A stretch of 64,000 nucleotides of DNA from Neomoorella carbonis (GCF_045278715.1 NZ_CP136420.1:620001-684000); one strand, 5' to 3'; positions 16,547 through 25,384 are shown, counted from the first letter of the stretch. The notes: generated by a model not told the origin, from the sequence alone. Numbers and translations: made by a program.

Positions 16547-17578
16547 GTGATAAAAACGAGCACGGAAATCAAACGGGTTGTTTTTGAACCGGCAGCCCTC
16601 AATTATCCCCTGGGTAAAAAACTATATCATGCTTTCCGTCAAGAAGGGCTGGAGATACTCTTTACTCCCTCCCATAACCGGGTGACCTGCGTCCCGGGTA
16701 AAACATTGCAAGAAAGTTTCGTGGAGGCCAAACGAACCCTGGTGGTGGGGGTAAGACGAAGCAGGCATTTAGAAACCTGCAAACCTTCGGCCCACTACCA
16801 GTTGCCCCTGGCTACCAGCTGCCCGGCCATGTGTGAGTACTGTTACCTTTTTACCCATTTTGGACGCAGGCCTTACCAGAGAGTTTATGTAAATTTAAGC
16901 GAGATTCTGGAGCTGGCCGGGGACTATATTAAGCGCAGAAAACCAGAGGTTACGGTTTTTGAAGCGGCAGCTACTTCAGACCCCCTTCCAGTAGAAAAAT
17001 ATACCGGCAATCTGGCCCGTACCATTGAATTTATGGGCAGGCAACCCCTGGGGCGCTTGCGCGTTGTTACCAAATTTACCGATGTAGCCAACCTTTTAGG
17101 ATTAGACCACCGGGGTCATACCCGCTTCCGTTTCAGCATTAACGCTGCAAATATAATTAAGCGTTTTGAGCATGGTACGCCGCCGCTGGCAGAACGGCTG
17201 GCAGCAGCCCTGAAAATAGTAAAGGCCGGTTACCTTCCGGGTTTTATTATAGCCCCCATATTTTACCTGGACGGCTGGCAAGAGCAGTACCGTGCTCTTT
17301 TTCAAGAAATTGCCCGGCAACCTTTATTGGCAGAACACAACGACCTGACCCTGGAATTGATAACCCATCGCTTCACAAAAAAGGCGAAGAACACTATAGA
17401 GACTTTATTTCCAAAGACAGAATTACCTTTAGATGAAGAGAACCGCACTTTCAAATACGGCCAGTTCGGTTACGGCAAATACGTTTACCCCGCCAAGGTA
17501 AAAACAGAGATGGAATCGTTTTTTAAAGAGATGGTAGCTGCTTATCTACCCCGGGCGACTATTGAATACTTTATATAA
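16547..17578 (+). CDS. splB: Spore photoproduct lyase SplB
   Basis: Radical SAM DNA-repair enzyme that reverts the spore photoproduct (5-thyminyl-5,6-dihydrothymine) during germination. The 4Fe-4S motif is CPAMCEYC (CxxxCxxC), and the start of the fold (KRVVFEPAALNYPLGKKLY) matches the family's N-terminus. The open frame extends upstream to TTG 16481, but the GTG at 16547 gives the usual length (343 residues) and lies just before the conserved region. It stands alone on the plus strand, next to the integrase remnant, and is convergent with thiM. It supports a spore-forming host. Confidence 0.9.
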   Translation: MIKTSTEIKRVVFEPAALNYPLGKKLYHAFRQEGLEILFTPSHNRVTCVPGKTLQESFVEAKRTLVVGVRRSRHLETCKPSAHYQLPLATSCPAMCEYCYLFTHFGRRPYQRVYVNLSEILELAGDYIKRRKPEVTVFEAAATSDPLPVEKYTGNLARTIEFMGRQPLGRLRVVTKFTDVANLLGLDHRGHTRFRFSINAANIIKRFEHGTPPLAERLAAALKIVKAGYLPGFIIAPIFYLDGWQEQYRALFQEIARQPLLAEHNDLTLELITHRFTKKAKNTIETLFPKTELPLDEENRTFKYGQFGYGKYVYPAKVKTEMESFFKEMVAAYLPRATIEYFI

Positions 17579-17592
17579 CAATGATTATTAGT

Positions 17593-18396
17593 TTACAAGG
17601 CGCGTATTTTTACTCCCCGGGCGAGGTCTGCGCCGGTTAAATTATAAAGCGTATCCAGAAGGGCTACCTGGAAGCTGGCCGGCCCCCGGCTGGCTGTCGC
17701 CGCCCGTTCTGCTGCCAGCCCGTAGTAGGCCAGGGCCGCGGCACTGGCTGTCACGCCGTCTTCCTCCACGGCCCGGAAAGCGGCGATGATCGCGGTGGCG
17801 GAGCAGCCGGTTCCGGTGACGAGGGTCAGCATGGGGTGGCCGTTGTTCACTGCCAGCAGGCGTTCCCCGTCACTAATGTAATCGGTGGCTCCCGTAACTG
17901 CTACCACAGTGTTTAAATCCCTGGCTACTTGCCTGGCCATTTCCGCCACACGGGCGGGAGCCTCCGCGGCATCTACCCCTCTGGTCTGCCCGCCGAAACC
18001 GCCTATGCTGGCTATCTCCGAGGCATTGCCGCGCAGGATATCGATATGCAGTTCCGTGATAATTTTTTGCGCCGTCCGGGTGCGGAAAGGGGTGGCGCCG
18101 GCACCTACAGGATCGAAAACTACAGGGATGCCGGCTCTGTTGGCGGCTTTACCCGCCAGGAGCATCGCTTCCACAACCTCCCCCGTCAGGGTCCCCATAT
18201 TCAGTACCACCGCCCCGGCCAGGCGGGCCATATCGACTACTTCTTCCCCGGCATAGGCCATGACCGGCGAGGCACCGACGGCCAGGGTGACATTGGCCGT
18301 CAAATTGGTTACCACTAGATTGGTAAGATGGTGGACCAAAGGCCGTCGTTCATTTACCCGCTGCCGTATCGCGACTACCTGCTCGCCCCAGTTCAT
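17593..18396 (-). CDS. thiM: Hydroxyethylthiazole kinase ThiM
   Basis: 267-residue ribokinase-fold enzyme that phosphorylates 4-methyl-5-hydroxyethylthiazole in the thiamine salvage pathway. Visible features are PLVHHLTNLVVTNLTANVTLAVGASPVMAY (substrate pocket), VVFDPVGAGAT, GNASEIASIGG, and the catalytic LVTGTGCSATAIIAAF near the C-terminus. No thiE or thiD lies next to it. The thiamine gene thiC is 2.8 kb away beyond comEC. The promoter region is shared with comEC and contains an inverted repeat. Confidence 0.92.
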   Translation of the reverse strand: MNWGEQVVAIRQRVNERRPLVHHLTNLVVTNLTANVTLAVGASPVMAYAGEEVVDMARLAGAVVLNMGTLTGEVVEAMLLAGKAANRAGIPVVFDPVGAGATPFRTRTAQKIITELHIDILRGNASEIASIGGFGGQTRGVDAAEAPARVAEMARQVARDLNTVVAVTGATDYISDGERLLAVNNGHPMLTLVTGTGCSATAIIAAFRAVEEDGVTASAAALAYYGLAAERAATASRGPASFQVALLDTLYNLTGADLARGVKIRAL

Positions 18397-18429
18397 AATC
18401 CCCTTCCTTTCAAGGAACTTTTTACCTCG

Positions 18430-18457
18430 TTGAACTTCAGTATACCATAAAGTTCAA
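18430..18457. promoter_or_regulatory. Inverted repeat between thiM and comEC
   Basis: Perfect 8-bp inverted repeat TTGAACTT-N12-AAGTTCAA in the divergent thiM/comEC intergenic region. On the minus strand the spacer contains TATACT, with TTCCAC 16 bp upstream, a possible thiM promoter. The repeat would straddle its -10 element, so it may be an operator. The binding protein is unknown. Confidence 0.45.
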
Positions 18458-18472
18458 GCTGTGGAACTATAA

Positions 18473-20920
18473 ATGCCAGCAGGAATTTTAACCTATCCTG
18501 GCGAAATTTGCCTTATGATTGCTGCACCTTTGGTCCGGGTAACCCTGGCCTATATCTGCGGGCTGCTGCTGGCCTCACGAATAACTGTGGGGCCGGTTCA
18601 GCTCCTTGCCCTGACGGTAATCCTTTGGACTCTGGCTTACCTGTTCCGGCAGCCGCCGCGGCGGGCAGCATGGCAGGCATTCCTCCTGGCCGGTTTTATG
18701 GCCCTGGGCCTCTTGATCAGCACCTGGGACAGCAGCCATCACCAGAGCCGGCTTACAGGCGACCGCGGCACTTTCCTGGACCTTAGCGGCACGGTAATAG
18801 AGGAACCCCGGGTTTACGCCAACCGGGTCGTCTATACCCTGGCGACCCGGGAGATAAGGCAGGGAGACTACCATAAAAGGGTAAAAGAAAAGGTACAGGT
18901 TGTTCTTTACCGGCCGGCAGAGGGCGGGGAACCAGAACTTTACCGTTACGGCGACGTCCTCCGCGTCCACGGCCAGCTGGCGGCCCCGCCGGCGGCCCGC
19001 AATCCCGGCGAGCTGGACTACCGCGCCTACCTGGCGCGGCAGTATATCTATAACCGGATGTTAATAAATGACCCGCGGGCCATAGTAAAGCTGGGAACCG
19101 TGCCGGGCCATCCCCTGGTGCGCCTGGCCCTGGGGGCTAAAGCGAGGGTAAAAACGGTAATCACCGCCGCCCTGCCGCCGCGCCAGGCAGGGATCCTGGC
19201 GGCCCTCCTTTTCGGGGATGTTAATGAGTTAACAGATACTGACAGCGATACCTTCAAAAACCTGGGAGTCTTTCATTTCTTTGCCGTCAGCGGATCCAAC
19301 ACGGCCCTTGTTTTACTTATACTGATGGCCATCGCCGGCTTCCTGGGGCTTGAACGCAGCGGGGCAGTATTCCTGGGGCTTGCCGGGCTTATCTTTTATG
19401 CCGCCGTTACCGGCTTTACCCCATCTGTCAGCCGGGCCGGCATCATGGCCGGCCTGGGGTTGATAGCCTATCTTCGCCGGGAACAGCGGGATTTTTACAC
19501 CGCCCTGGCCCTGGCGGCCCTGGTGATTCTGCTCTTCCGCCCCCGTTCCCTGTATGACAGTGGCTTCCAGCTTTCCTTTGCCGCTGCCTGGGGTATTGTT
19601 TATTTTTATCCTTTGCTGGATGACCTCCTGGCCTGGCTCCCCGCCTGGCGGGCTTGCCTGGTGGTCCCCCTGGCGGCCCAGGCTGCCACCCTGCCCCTGG
19701 TGGCCTATTATTTTAACTTTGTTTCCCTTTTGAGCCTTCCGGCCAACCTTGTTACTGCCGGCCTGGTAGGGGCTATTGTGACCCTGGGGCTGGCTGCCTC
19801 CACCCTGGCCCTCATCACCCCGGCCCCGGCAGTTATGATATTTACCGCTCTGGGACCCCTGGTAAACCTGCTTCTGGCCTTCCTGGAACGCCTGGCCGGC
19901 CTCCCGGGCATCACTATACCTCTAGCCACACCTTCGCCCCTGGCCGTGGCCGGTTATTACCTGGCCCTAATCCTTTGGCGGGAATTCTGGCTGCGCCGCC
20001 ATGAACCCCGCTGGCAGGCTCTGTGGCGGTGGCACCGCCGCGAGCTGGGCCTGCTGGCCATCCTTACCCTGGCCACCCTCCTGATTTTTCTTTATCCTCC
20101 GGGTCGGCAGGAGGAACTCAAGGTAACCTTTATTGACGTCGGCCAGGGGGACGCCGTTTACCTGGCCACCCCTGCCGGCCGGCACATCCTGGTTGACGGC
20201 GGCGGCCGGCCCTACGGCCAGGGCGATTTTGACGTCGGGGAAAGGGTGGTGGTACCTTTTCTCCACCGTCAGGGAGTACGGCGCCTGGACGTGGTGATCA
20301 GCACCCACCCTGATGCCGATCATATCGGCGGCCTTATGGCCGTGGTCCGGGAAATGCCGGTGTCCCTGGTGGTGGTCCCGCCCCTCCGCGGGGGCATGCT
20401 GGACGCCTACCGCCCCTTCCTGGCCGAACTCCAGGCCAGGGGGATCCCCTGGCAGCAAGCCGGCCGCGGCGACGCCCTGGCCCTGGACCCGGCTCTCAAT
20501 ATCCAGGTCCTGCACCCCGGCCGGGAAATCAGCGGCAGCAACTCTGACAGCAATAACAACTCCCTGGTGCTGAAGGTAATTTACCGGCAGTTCAGCTTGT
20601 TCCTGAGCGCCGATATCGAAACCGCAGCCATGGCCGATCTTATGGCTAGCGGAGCAGACGTCCGCAGCACCGTTTTCAAGGTGCCGCACCACGGCAGCCG
20701 CTACGGCCTGGAACGGGAGTTTTTAAAACAGGTGGCCCCGCAGGTGGTGGTGATCCCCGTCGGGGAGAAGAATAATTTCGGCCACCCGGCGCCGGAAATT
20801 TTAAGCTACTGGCAGGAGCAGGGCGTTCCCGTCTACCGTACCGACAGGCAGGGAGCAATTACCATCAAGAGCGACGGGGCACACTGGCAGGTTGATACCA
20901 CCATCCCCGGAGGGTATTAA
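18473..20920 (+). CDS. comEC: DNA internalisation competence protein ComEC/Rec2
   Basis: 815-residue channel protein for uptake of single-stranded DNA. An N-terminal soluble OB-like region (about residues 75-215) follows two membrane helices. The Competence domain (about 225-500) has FFAVSGSNTALV and many helices. The C-terminal metallo-beta-lactamase-like domain (about 545-800) has FIDVGQGDAVYL, the zinc motif THPDADHIGG and VPHHGSRYG. All domains are intact, so the protein may be functional. ATG 18473 and ATG 18515 are both possible starts; neither has a strong ribosome binding site. Confidence 0.92.
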   Translation: MPAGILTYPGEICLMIAAPLVRVTLAYICGLLLASRITVGPVQLLALTVILWTLAYLFRQPPRRAAWQAFLLAGFMALGLLISTWDSSHHQSRLTGDRGTFLDLSGTVIEEPRVYANRVVYTLATREIRQGDYHKRVKEKVQVVLYRPAEGGEPELYRYGDVLRVHGQLAAPPAARNPGELDYRAYLARQYIYNRMLINDPRAIVKLGTVPGHPLVRLALGAKARVKTVITAALPPRQAGILAALLFGDVNELTDTDSDTFKNLGVFHFFAVSGSNTALVLLILMAIAGFLGLERSGAVFLGLAGLIFYAAVTGFTPSVSRAGIMAGLGLIAYLRREQRDFYTALALAALVILLFRPRSLYDSGFQLSFAAAWGIVYFYPLLDDLLAWLPAWRACLVVPLAAQAATLPLVAYYFNFVSLLSLPANLVTAGLVGAIVTLGLAASTLALITPAPAVMIFTALGPLVNLLLAFLERLAGLPGITIPLATPSPLAVAGYYLALILWREFWLRRHEPRWQALWRWHRRELGLLAILTLATLLIFLYPPGRQEELKVTFIDVGQGDAVYLATPAGRHILVDGGGRPYGQGDFDVGERVVVPFLHRQGVRRLDVVISTHPDADHIGGLMAVVREMPVSLVVVPPLRGGMLDAYRPFLAELQARGIPWQQAGRGDALALDPALNIQVLHPGREISGSNSDSNNNSLVLKVIYRQFSLFLSADIETAAMADLMASGADVRSTVFKVPHHGSRYGLEREFLKQVAPQVVVIPVGEKNNFGHPAPEILSYWQEQGVPVYRTDRQGAITIKSDGAHWQVDTTIPGGY

Positions 20921-21001
20921 CCTGGTTGATAAAAAGAACCACGGCGTGCAGAAGGAAATAGTTAACTAAGGGCGAATATTTTATTGCAACACCCTATCTT
21001 A

Positions 21002-21044
21002 CGGGGTGCACCGGCAAGGGCTGGAAAATTGCATACTCACCCCG
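21002..21044 (+). promoter_or_regulatory. Hairpin abutting the thiC riboswitch
   Basis: CGGGGTG (21002-21008) is fully complementary to CACCCCG (21038-21044). The right arm coincides with the 5' strand of the riboswitch P1 helix, so forming this hairpin would compete with P1. The left part (GGGGTGCACCGGCAAGGGCTGG) also resembles the riboswitch's own GGGGTGCCCG...AGGGCTGAGA. This is an inference from complementarity only. Confidence 0.35.
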
Positions 21045-21131
21045 GGGGTGCCCGTGAGGGCTGAGAGGTGCCAACTGTGCACTAACCCTTGGAACCTGAT
21101 CTGGGTCATACCAGCGTAGGGAAGTGGGGTC
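21039..21131 (+). promoter_or_regulatory. TPP riboswitch (THI element)
   Basis: Thiamine pyrophosphate aptamer upstream of thiC. The conserved blocks GGGCTGAGA, AACCCTT-GGAACCTGATCTGGG and ATACCAGCGTAGGGAAG are all present in order. P1 can form between ACCCC (21039-21043) and GGGGT (21126-21130). A terminator follows, so control is by transcription termination: with TPP bound, the terminator forms and thiC is off. Confidence 0.95.
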
Positions 21132-21147
21132 AAAGGTTTGTCAAGAT

Positions 21148-21172
21148 CACCTGCTTGCCGCAGGTGTTTTTT
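21148..21172 (+). terminator. Riboswitch-controlled terminator
   Basis: CACCTGC-TTGCC-GCAGGTG followed by six T. It sits between the TPP aptamer and the thiC start and is the expression platform of the riboswitch. Confidence 0.9.
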
Positions 21173-21194
21173 ATTAAAAAGGGGGTAAATGTAA

Positions 21195-22493
21195 ATGACG
21201 CAAATAGAGGCGGCCCGGGTGGGACAGGTAACGCGGGCCATGGAAAAGGTGGCGGCAAAGGAAGGCATCCGGGTAGAAGACCTGATGGCGGCGGTGGCGG
21301 CCGGCCGGGTGGTGATCCCGGCCAATAAAAATCACCGCAACCTGGAACCCTGCGGCATTGGCAAAGGTTTAAGGACCAAGGTCAATGCCAACCTGGGGAC
21401 TTCCACGGCCTACCCGGATATCGAGCCGGAACTGGAAAAGCTTAGAGAAGCCCTGGACGCCGGGGCTGATGCCGTAATGGACTTAAGCACCGGCGGCGAT
21501 ATCGATGCGTGCCGGCGTCAGATTATTGCCCATTCCCCGGTCGCCGTCGGCACGGTGCCCATCTACCAGGCCACGGTGGAGGCCCAGGAAAAATACGGTG
21601 CCCTGGTGGAGATGACGGCCGAGGACTTATTTAAAGTAATCGAAAAGCAGGCCGAAGATGGGGTGGACTTCATCACCGTCCACTGCGGCGTTACCCTGGA
21701 AGTGGTCGACCGCCTGCGGCGGGAGGGGCGCCTGACTGACATTGTCAGCCGGGGTGGCTCTTTCCTGACAGGGTGGATGCTGCACCATGGGGAGGAGAAT
21801 CCCCTTTATGCCCAGTTCGACCGCCTGCTGGAGATTGCCCGCCGTTATGATGTCACCTTGAGCCTGGGCGACGGCCTCCGGCCCGGCTGCCTGGCCGATG
21901 CTACTGACCGGGCCCAGATCCAGGAGTTAATTATCCTGGGCGAACTGGTAGACCGGGCCCGGGAAGCTGGCGTTCAGGCCATGGTCGAAGGACCGGGACA
22001 TGTGCCCTTGAACCAGGTGCAGGCCAACATCCTGCTGGAGAAAAGGCTGTGCCATGAAGCGCCCTTCTATGTCCTCGGACCCCTGGTAACCGATGTCGCC
22101 CCGGGCTACGATCATATAACGGCGGCTATTGGCGGTGCCCTGGCAGCAGCGGCGGGAGCGGACTTCATCTGTTATGTTACCCCGGCCGAGCACCTGGGCC
22201 TCCCCACCCTGGCTGATGTGCGGGAAGGGGTAATTGCCGCCCGCATTGCCGGTCATGCTGCCGACCTGGTCAAGGGTATTCCCGGGGCCTGGGAATGGGA
22301 CCGGGAGATGGCCCGCGCCCGGAAAGCCCTGGATTGGGAGCGCCAGCTGGAGCTGGCCATTGATCCCAAAAAGGCGCGGCAGTACCGCCGGAACCGCAAC
22401 GAAGCTGCCGCCGTTACCTGTTCTATGTGCGGCGATTTTTGTGCCATGCGCCTGGTGGGGGAGTACCTGGGCAAGCCGGTAGAAAAGTGCTAA
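21195..22493 (+). CDS. thiC: Phosphomethylpyrimidine synthase ThiC
   Basis: 432-residue radical SAM enzyme that rearranges aminoimidazole ribotide to hydroxymethylpyrimidine phosphate. Key features are NLGTSTAYPD, the substrate segment MDLSTGGDID, VEGPGHVPLNQ, GPLVTDVAPGYDHI, and the unusual C-terminal cluster motif CSMCGDFC (CxxCxxxxC type). It lacks the long N-terminal extension of proteobacterial ThiC, as is usual in anaerobic Firmicutes. The ATG start follows aaaaagggggtaaatgtaa. Expression is expected to be repressed by TPP through the upstream riboswitch. Confidence 0.95.
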   Translation: MTQIEAARVGQVTRAMEKVAAKEGIRVEDLMAAVAAGRVVIPANKNHRNLEPCGIGKGLRTKVNANLGTSTAYPDIEPELEKLREALDAGADAVMDLSTGGDIDACRRQIIAHSPVAVGTVPIYQATVEAQEKYGALVEMTAEDLFKVIEKQAEDGVDFITVHCGVTLEVVDRLRREGRLTDIVSRGGSFLTGWMLHHGEENPLYAQFDRLLEIARRYDVTLSLGDGLRPGCLADATDRAQIQELIILGELVDRAREAGVQAMVEGPGHVPLNQVQANILLEKRLCHEAPFYVLGPLVTDVAPGYDHITAAIGGALAAAAGADFICYVTPAEHLGLPTLADVREGVIAARIAGHAADLVKGIPGAWEWDREMARARKALDWERQLELAIDPKKARQYRRNRNEAAAVTCSMCGDFCAMRLVGEYLGKPVEKC

Positions 22494-22543
22494 AATGAAG
22501 GGACGTTTTGCCATAGGGATTTCGTACCGGGGAGGACCTTCCT

Positions 22544-23539
22544 TTGGACTGGCAGGAACTGGACAGGGAACTGGAACAAGGTAAGATAGCCCGGGTATAT
22601 CTCTTTTATGGTAACGAAAGTTATCTCCTGGAACGGGCTTTAAAAAATCTCCAGGAAAAACTGGTACCGGCGGAAGCAGCGGCCTTTGATTACCAGGAAT
22701 TGGACGGCAGGGAGGTGACAGCCGGAACGATAGTCCTGCTGGCCGCTACCCTGCCGGCCCTGGCGCCCAGGCGGCTGGTGGTAGTGAAAGATCCGGCCCC
22801 GGAAATATTGCAGGCCGGGGCGGGAGAACTCCAGGCCTACCTGGAAAACCCGGCCCCGACAACCTGCCTGGTCCTGGCAGTCAACGGCAGTATCGACAAA
22901 CGCTTAAAGCTAGTCAAGCTAATCCAGCAGACGGGCCGGGTGGTTGAATTTTTACCCCTTAAGGCAGCGGAGCTGGAAAAATGGCTGCAACGGGAGGCCC
23001 GCGAGGAGGGTTATATATTACCTCCGGCGGCAGCCCGGGCCCTGGTCCAGGCCAGCGGGGGAGACCTGCGCCTGGCCAGGAATGAGTTATATAAAGTAAT
23101 GACCTATACCGGGCAGCCGGGTACCATTACCCCGGCAGATGTTGAGGCCCTGGTGCCGGCCGCGGCTGCGCAAACCACTATTTTCCAGTTAGTAGACGCT
23201 CTGGGGAACCGCAATGCCGCCCTGGCCGTTAGCTCCCTGCGCCGGCTGCTGGAAAAAGGCGAAGCCCCCTTAGGTATCCTGGCTATGCTGGCCCGCCAGC
23301 TGCGCTTGATTTACCAGTATCACCTGGCGGCGGATAAACGCGCGCTGGCCGCCAGGTTGGGAGTAAGGCCCTTTGTCGTGCAGAAGGTTGCTGCCCAGGC
23401 CGGCAATTTTTCCCTGCCTGCTGTCGTACGGGCCCTGGAGGAATTATTAAAGGTAGATACCGGCATCAAGACCGGGCAGGGTGGAGCCGGCGACCTGCTG
23501 GAAAAGGCCATCTGGTCTATTATTAAAGGGGAGCATTAA
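22544..23539 (+). CDS. holA: DNA polymerase III subunit delta HolA
   Basis: 331-residue clamp-loader subunit that opens the beta sliding clamp. N-terminal IARVYLFYGNESYLLERAL is the typical delta start, with an AAA+-like domain lacking Walker A, a lid region, and a C-terminal collar (GILAMLARQLRLIYQY). The TTG start follows ggggagga at good spacing. The comEC-holA-rpsT-spoIIP-lepA order is the common Firmicutes arrangement; here thiC is inserted between comEC and holA. Confidence 0.92.
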   Translation: MDWQELDRELEQGKIARVYLFYGNESYLLERALKNLQEKLVPAEAAAFDYQELDGREVTAGTIVLLAATLPALAPRRLVVVKDPAPEILQAGAGELQAYLENPAPTTCLVLAVNGSIDKRLKLVKLIQQTGRVVEFLPLKAAELEKWLQREAREEGYILPPAAARALVQASGGDLRLARNELYKVMTYTGQPGTITPADVEALVPAAAAQTTIFQLVDALGNRNAALAVSSLRRLLEKGEAPLGILAMLARQLRLIYQYHLAADKRALAARLGVRPFVVQKVAAQAGNFSLPAVVRALEELLKVDTGIKTGQGGAGDLLEKAIWSIIKGEH

Positions 23540-23547
23540 CGCTCCCC
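23522..23547 (-). terminator. Probable terminator of the small spore-protein-like gene
   Basis: GGGGAGC-N6-GCTCCCC with a TTTAATA tail when read on the minus strand. It lies just past the stop of the small minus-strand gene at 23553 and overlaps the 3' end of holA. Confidence 0.55.
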
Positions 23548-23552
23548 CACCT

Positions 23553-23750
23553 TTACTCTTCACCAGCGGGTCGCTTCTGGTCCTTTCCCCGGACTGCTCC
23601 GCCAGTGGCGGTACCAGGTGTTTTAGCTCCGGGGGTAGCGATTTCGGTACCAAATTCATAGGTGGTACCACGGACACCTTCGGTAGCAAGGCCCTTCCGG
23701 GTGGCTTCTTTTTCCGGGCGCTCTTTGGCGGCACCAGGTTTTTCCGGCAT
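23553..23750 (-). CDS. Candidate small acid-soluble spore protein-like peptide
   Basis: 65-residue hydrophilic protein rich in Gly, Thr, Ala, Lys and Glu. The start ATG has a strong ribosome binding site (aagggaggg, 10-base spacing), and a terminator-like hairpin follows, which argues for a real gene among several overlapping frames. The central YEFGTEIATPGAK resembles the FGTEFAS repeats of gamma-type small acid-soluble spore proteins and the germination-protease cleavage site (TE-I/F-A-S-E). The match is short, so the assignment is tentative. It could instead be an unrelated disordered protein. Confidence 0.5.
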   Translation of the reverse strand: MPEKPGAAKERPEKEATRKGLATEGVRGTTYEFGTEIATPGAKTPGTATGGAVRGKDQKRPAGEE

Positions 23751-23852
23751 AGATCAAAGTCCCTCCCTTCTTAAAGCCTGTTTTTATTATGGCATGATGA
23801 AGGGGGGAAAATACCGGCCTGCAATTGGAACTATTCCCTTATACTGGTTAAA

Positions 23853-23880
23853 TTAAAAACCCCCTGTATAGGCGGGGGTT
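23853..23880 (-). terminator. Terminator after rpsT
   Basis: On the minus strand AACCCCCG-N8-GGGGGTT is followed by TTTAATTT. It lies 25 bp past the rpsT stop. Confidence 0.8.
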
Positions 23881-23904
23881 ATGTTGCTCAAATTAAGCAT
23901 AGGC

Positions 23905-24168
23905 TTAAGCAGACGTTTTGTTGAAAAGGCGCTGCAGCCTTGATTTTTTCCGGGCGGCTGTGTTCGGGTGGAGAACACCTTTGGTAACGGCTTTGTCGAT
24001 GGTGCGAATGGCCTGGCGCAATTTTTCAGCAGCGGCACTATCGCCCTGTTCCAGGGCGGCCCGGAATTTTTTGATGGCCGTTTTCACGCGGGATTTGACG
24101 GCCTTGTTGCGCTCGGTACGAATGCGGGTCAGCTCTACGCGTTTAATGGCCGACTTAATGTTGGGCAT
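23905..24168 (-). CDS. rpsT: 30S ribosomal protein S20
   Basis: 87-residue basic protein of the small ribosomal subunit that binds 16S rRNA. The N-terminal MPNIKSAIKRVELTRIRTER and the C-terminal HPNTAARKKSRLQRLFNK are typical. The ATG start has a ggtgag-type site on the minus strand. It lies in the conserved holA-rpsT-spoIIP neighbourhood and is followed by its own terminator. Confidence 0.95.
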   Translation of the reverse strand: MPNIKSAIKRVELTRIRTERNKAVKSRVKTAIKKFRAALEQGDSAAAEKLRQAIRTIDKAVTKGVLHPNTAARKKSRLQRLFNKTSA

Positions 24169-24220
24169 CCCAGCTCACCTCCCGCCTTATTTTATCATGG
24201 CAACCTGGTAAAAGCAACAT

Positions 24221-25270
24221 TTAACCAGATTGAGCCGGGTTTTCCCGCCGCAGCTCTTCGACAACTGTGGCCAGAACCCTGGCGACCAGGCGGGCGGAAC
24301 GTTCCGCCTCTTCCAGGGTATTATTATCGCTGCCGATTTCTAAGAGCAGGGCCCGGGGCAGGAGGTGCTGGTTGTAGCGCCCTTCCTGGACCCGGACACC
24401 CAGGCATAAACCGGGATAAAATTCGTCCATTTTTTTCGCCACCCGCTGGGCAAAGGCTTCATTCTGGCGCCAGTTGGGGTGTTCCAGGCGGGCATTGCTG
24501 CCTACGATAATGAGCACCTGGGCGACTTTCTGGTTGTTGATTTCCACTACCGGTGGTGCCGGCAGGCCGGCGTTACGGTGGATATCCAGGGCTACCAGGA
24601 CGGAAGGGTTTTCCGCCAGCATTCTTTTCAGGGTTTTTTCGGAATTGGCATAGGACCTGGTGAAGTCGGGATAATCGTGGATGGTAGTTGAACGTACTAC
24701 CGGGACACCGTAGTCTTTACTTAAAGTTTCGGCCAGGACCGCCGCCACCTGGCTGACGCCGCCGTTTTTCCCGGGAAATTTAGCCTGTCCCTCACTCGGC
24801 TGGTAGGATTCCGCATTGTGGGTGTTGTATATAGCCACCAGGGGGTTGCCGGCGCCGGGGGGCTCCATTTCTGCCGGCGCTGGCGGTACACTTTCCTCCG
24901 GGAGCGGCTGGGGTAACACATACTCTTCCTCGGTTAAGAGGCGCGTTGTTCCGGAGCTGCCGGGGAAAACTACCAGGGGTGAGGCCAGGACCTGGACGGC
25001 AGCCGCCAGGGCTCCACTGGAATTATCCTGCGGGCTGCTGGCCGCGCGTAAAGCCAGGGTCGGCAGGCCGGCGTTTAAAACGCCTTCCAGCAGGGGCAGG
25101 GGCAACCAAGCAGGATAAGCAGGTACTGCCAGGGATAGCTGGCGGTTGGATTGCAGTAGACGCCAGGCACCGGTGGCCAAGGAAAAAATAACCATGCATG
25201 CCAGTGATATTTTTACCAGTCGCGATAGAATGAGCCTGGCCTGCCAGCGGGTAATAACGTGAATACGCAC
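24221..25270 (-). CDS. spoIIP: Stage II sporulation protein P
   Basis: 349-residue membrane-anchored peptidoglycan hydrolase that, with SpoIID and SpoIIM, degrades septal wall during engulfment of the forespore. One N-terminal transmembrane segment (about residues 18-40) is followed by a linker and the SpoIIP domain (about 145-340). The zinc-ligand motifs are visible: YNTHNAESY, ALDIHRNAG and LLEIGSDNNTLEEA. The gene is expected to be under a mother-cell sigma factor; no promoter is assigned. Confidence 0.93.
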   Translation of the reverse strand: MRIHVITRWQARLILSRLVKISLACMVIFSLATGAWRLLQSNRQLSLAVPAYPAWLPLPLLEGVLNAGLPTLALRAASSPQDNSSGALAAAVQVLASPLVVFPGSSGTTRLLTEEEYVLPQPLPEESVPPAPAEMEPPGAGNPLVAIYNTHNAESYQPSEGQAKFPGKNGGVSQVAAVLAETLSKDYGVPVVRSTTIHDYPDFTRSYANSEKTLKRMLAENPSVLVALDIHRNAGLPAPPVVEINNQKVAQVLIIVGSNARLEHPNWRQNEAFAQRVAKKMDEFYPGLCLGVRVQEGRYNQHLLPRALLLEIGSDNNTLEEAERSARLVARVLATVVEELRRENPAQSG

Positions 25271-25355
25271 GCTGATGCCCCCCTGCTGGTAGCCATTTTA
25301 TTCCTTTAGGGGATAATTTAGACCTGAGAGAACAACTGAAGCAATCTTTTTGGGG

Positions 25356-25384
25356 TTGACGCCGGCTCCGCGAAACATTAAAAT
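25356..25384 (+). promoter_or_regulatory. SigA-type promoter of larB
   Basis: TTGACG, 17-bp spacer, TAAAAT. The predicted start of transcription near 25391 leaves a leader of about 140 bases before larB. The leader can pair CTGAG (about 25412) with CTCAG (about 25468) and is rich in short CCGG blocks. No known riboswitch class was recognised in it. Confidence 0.65.
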
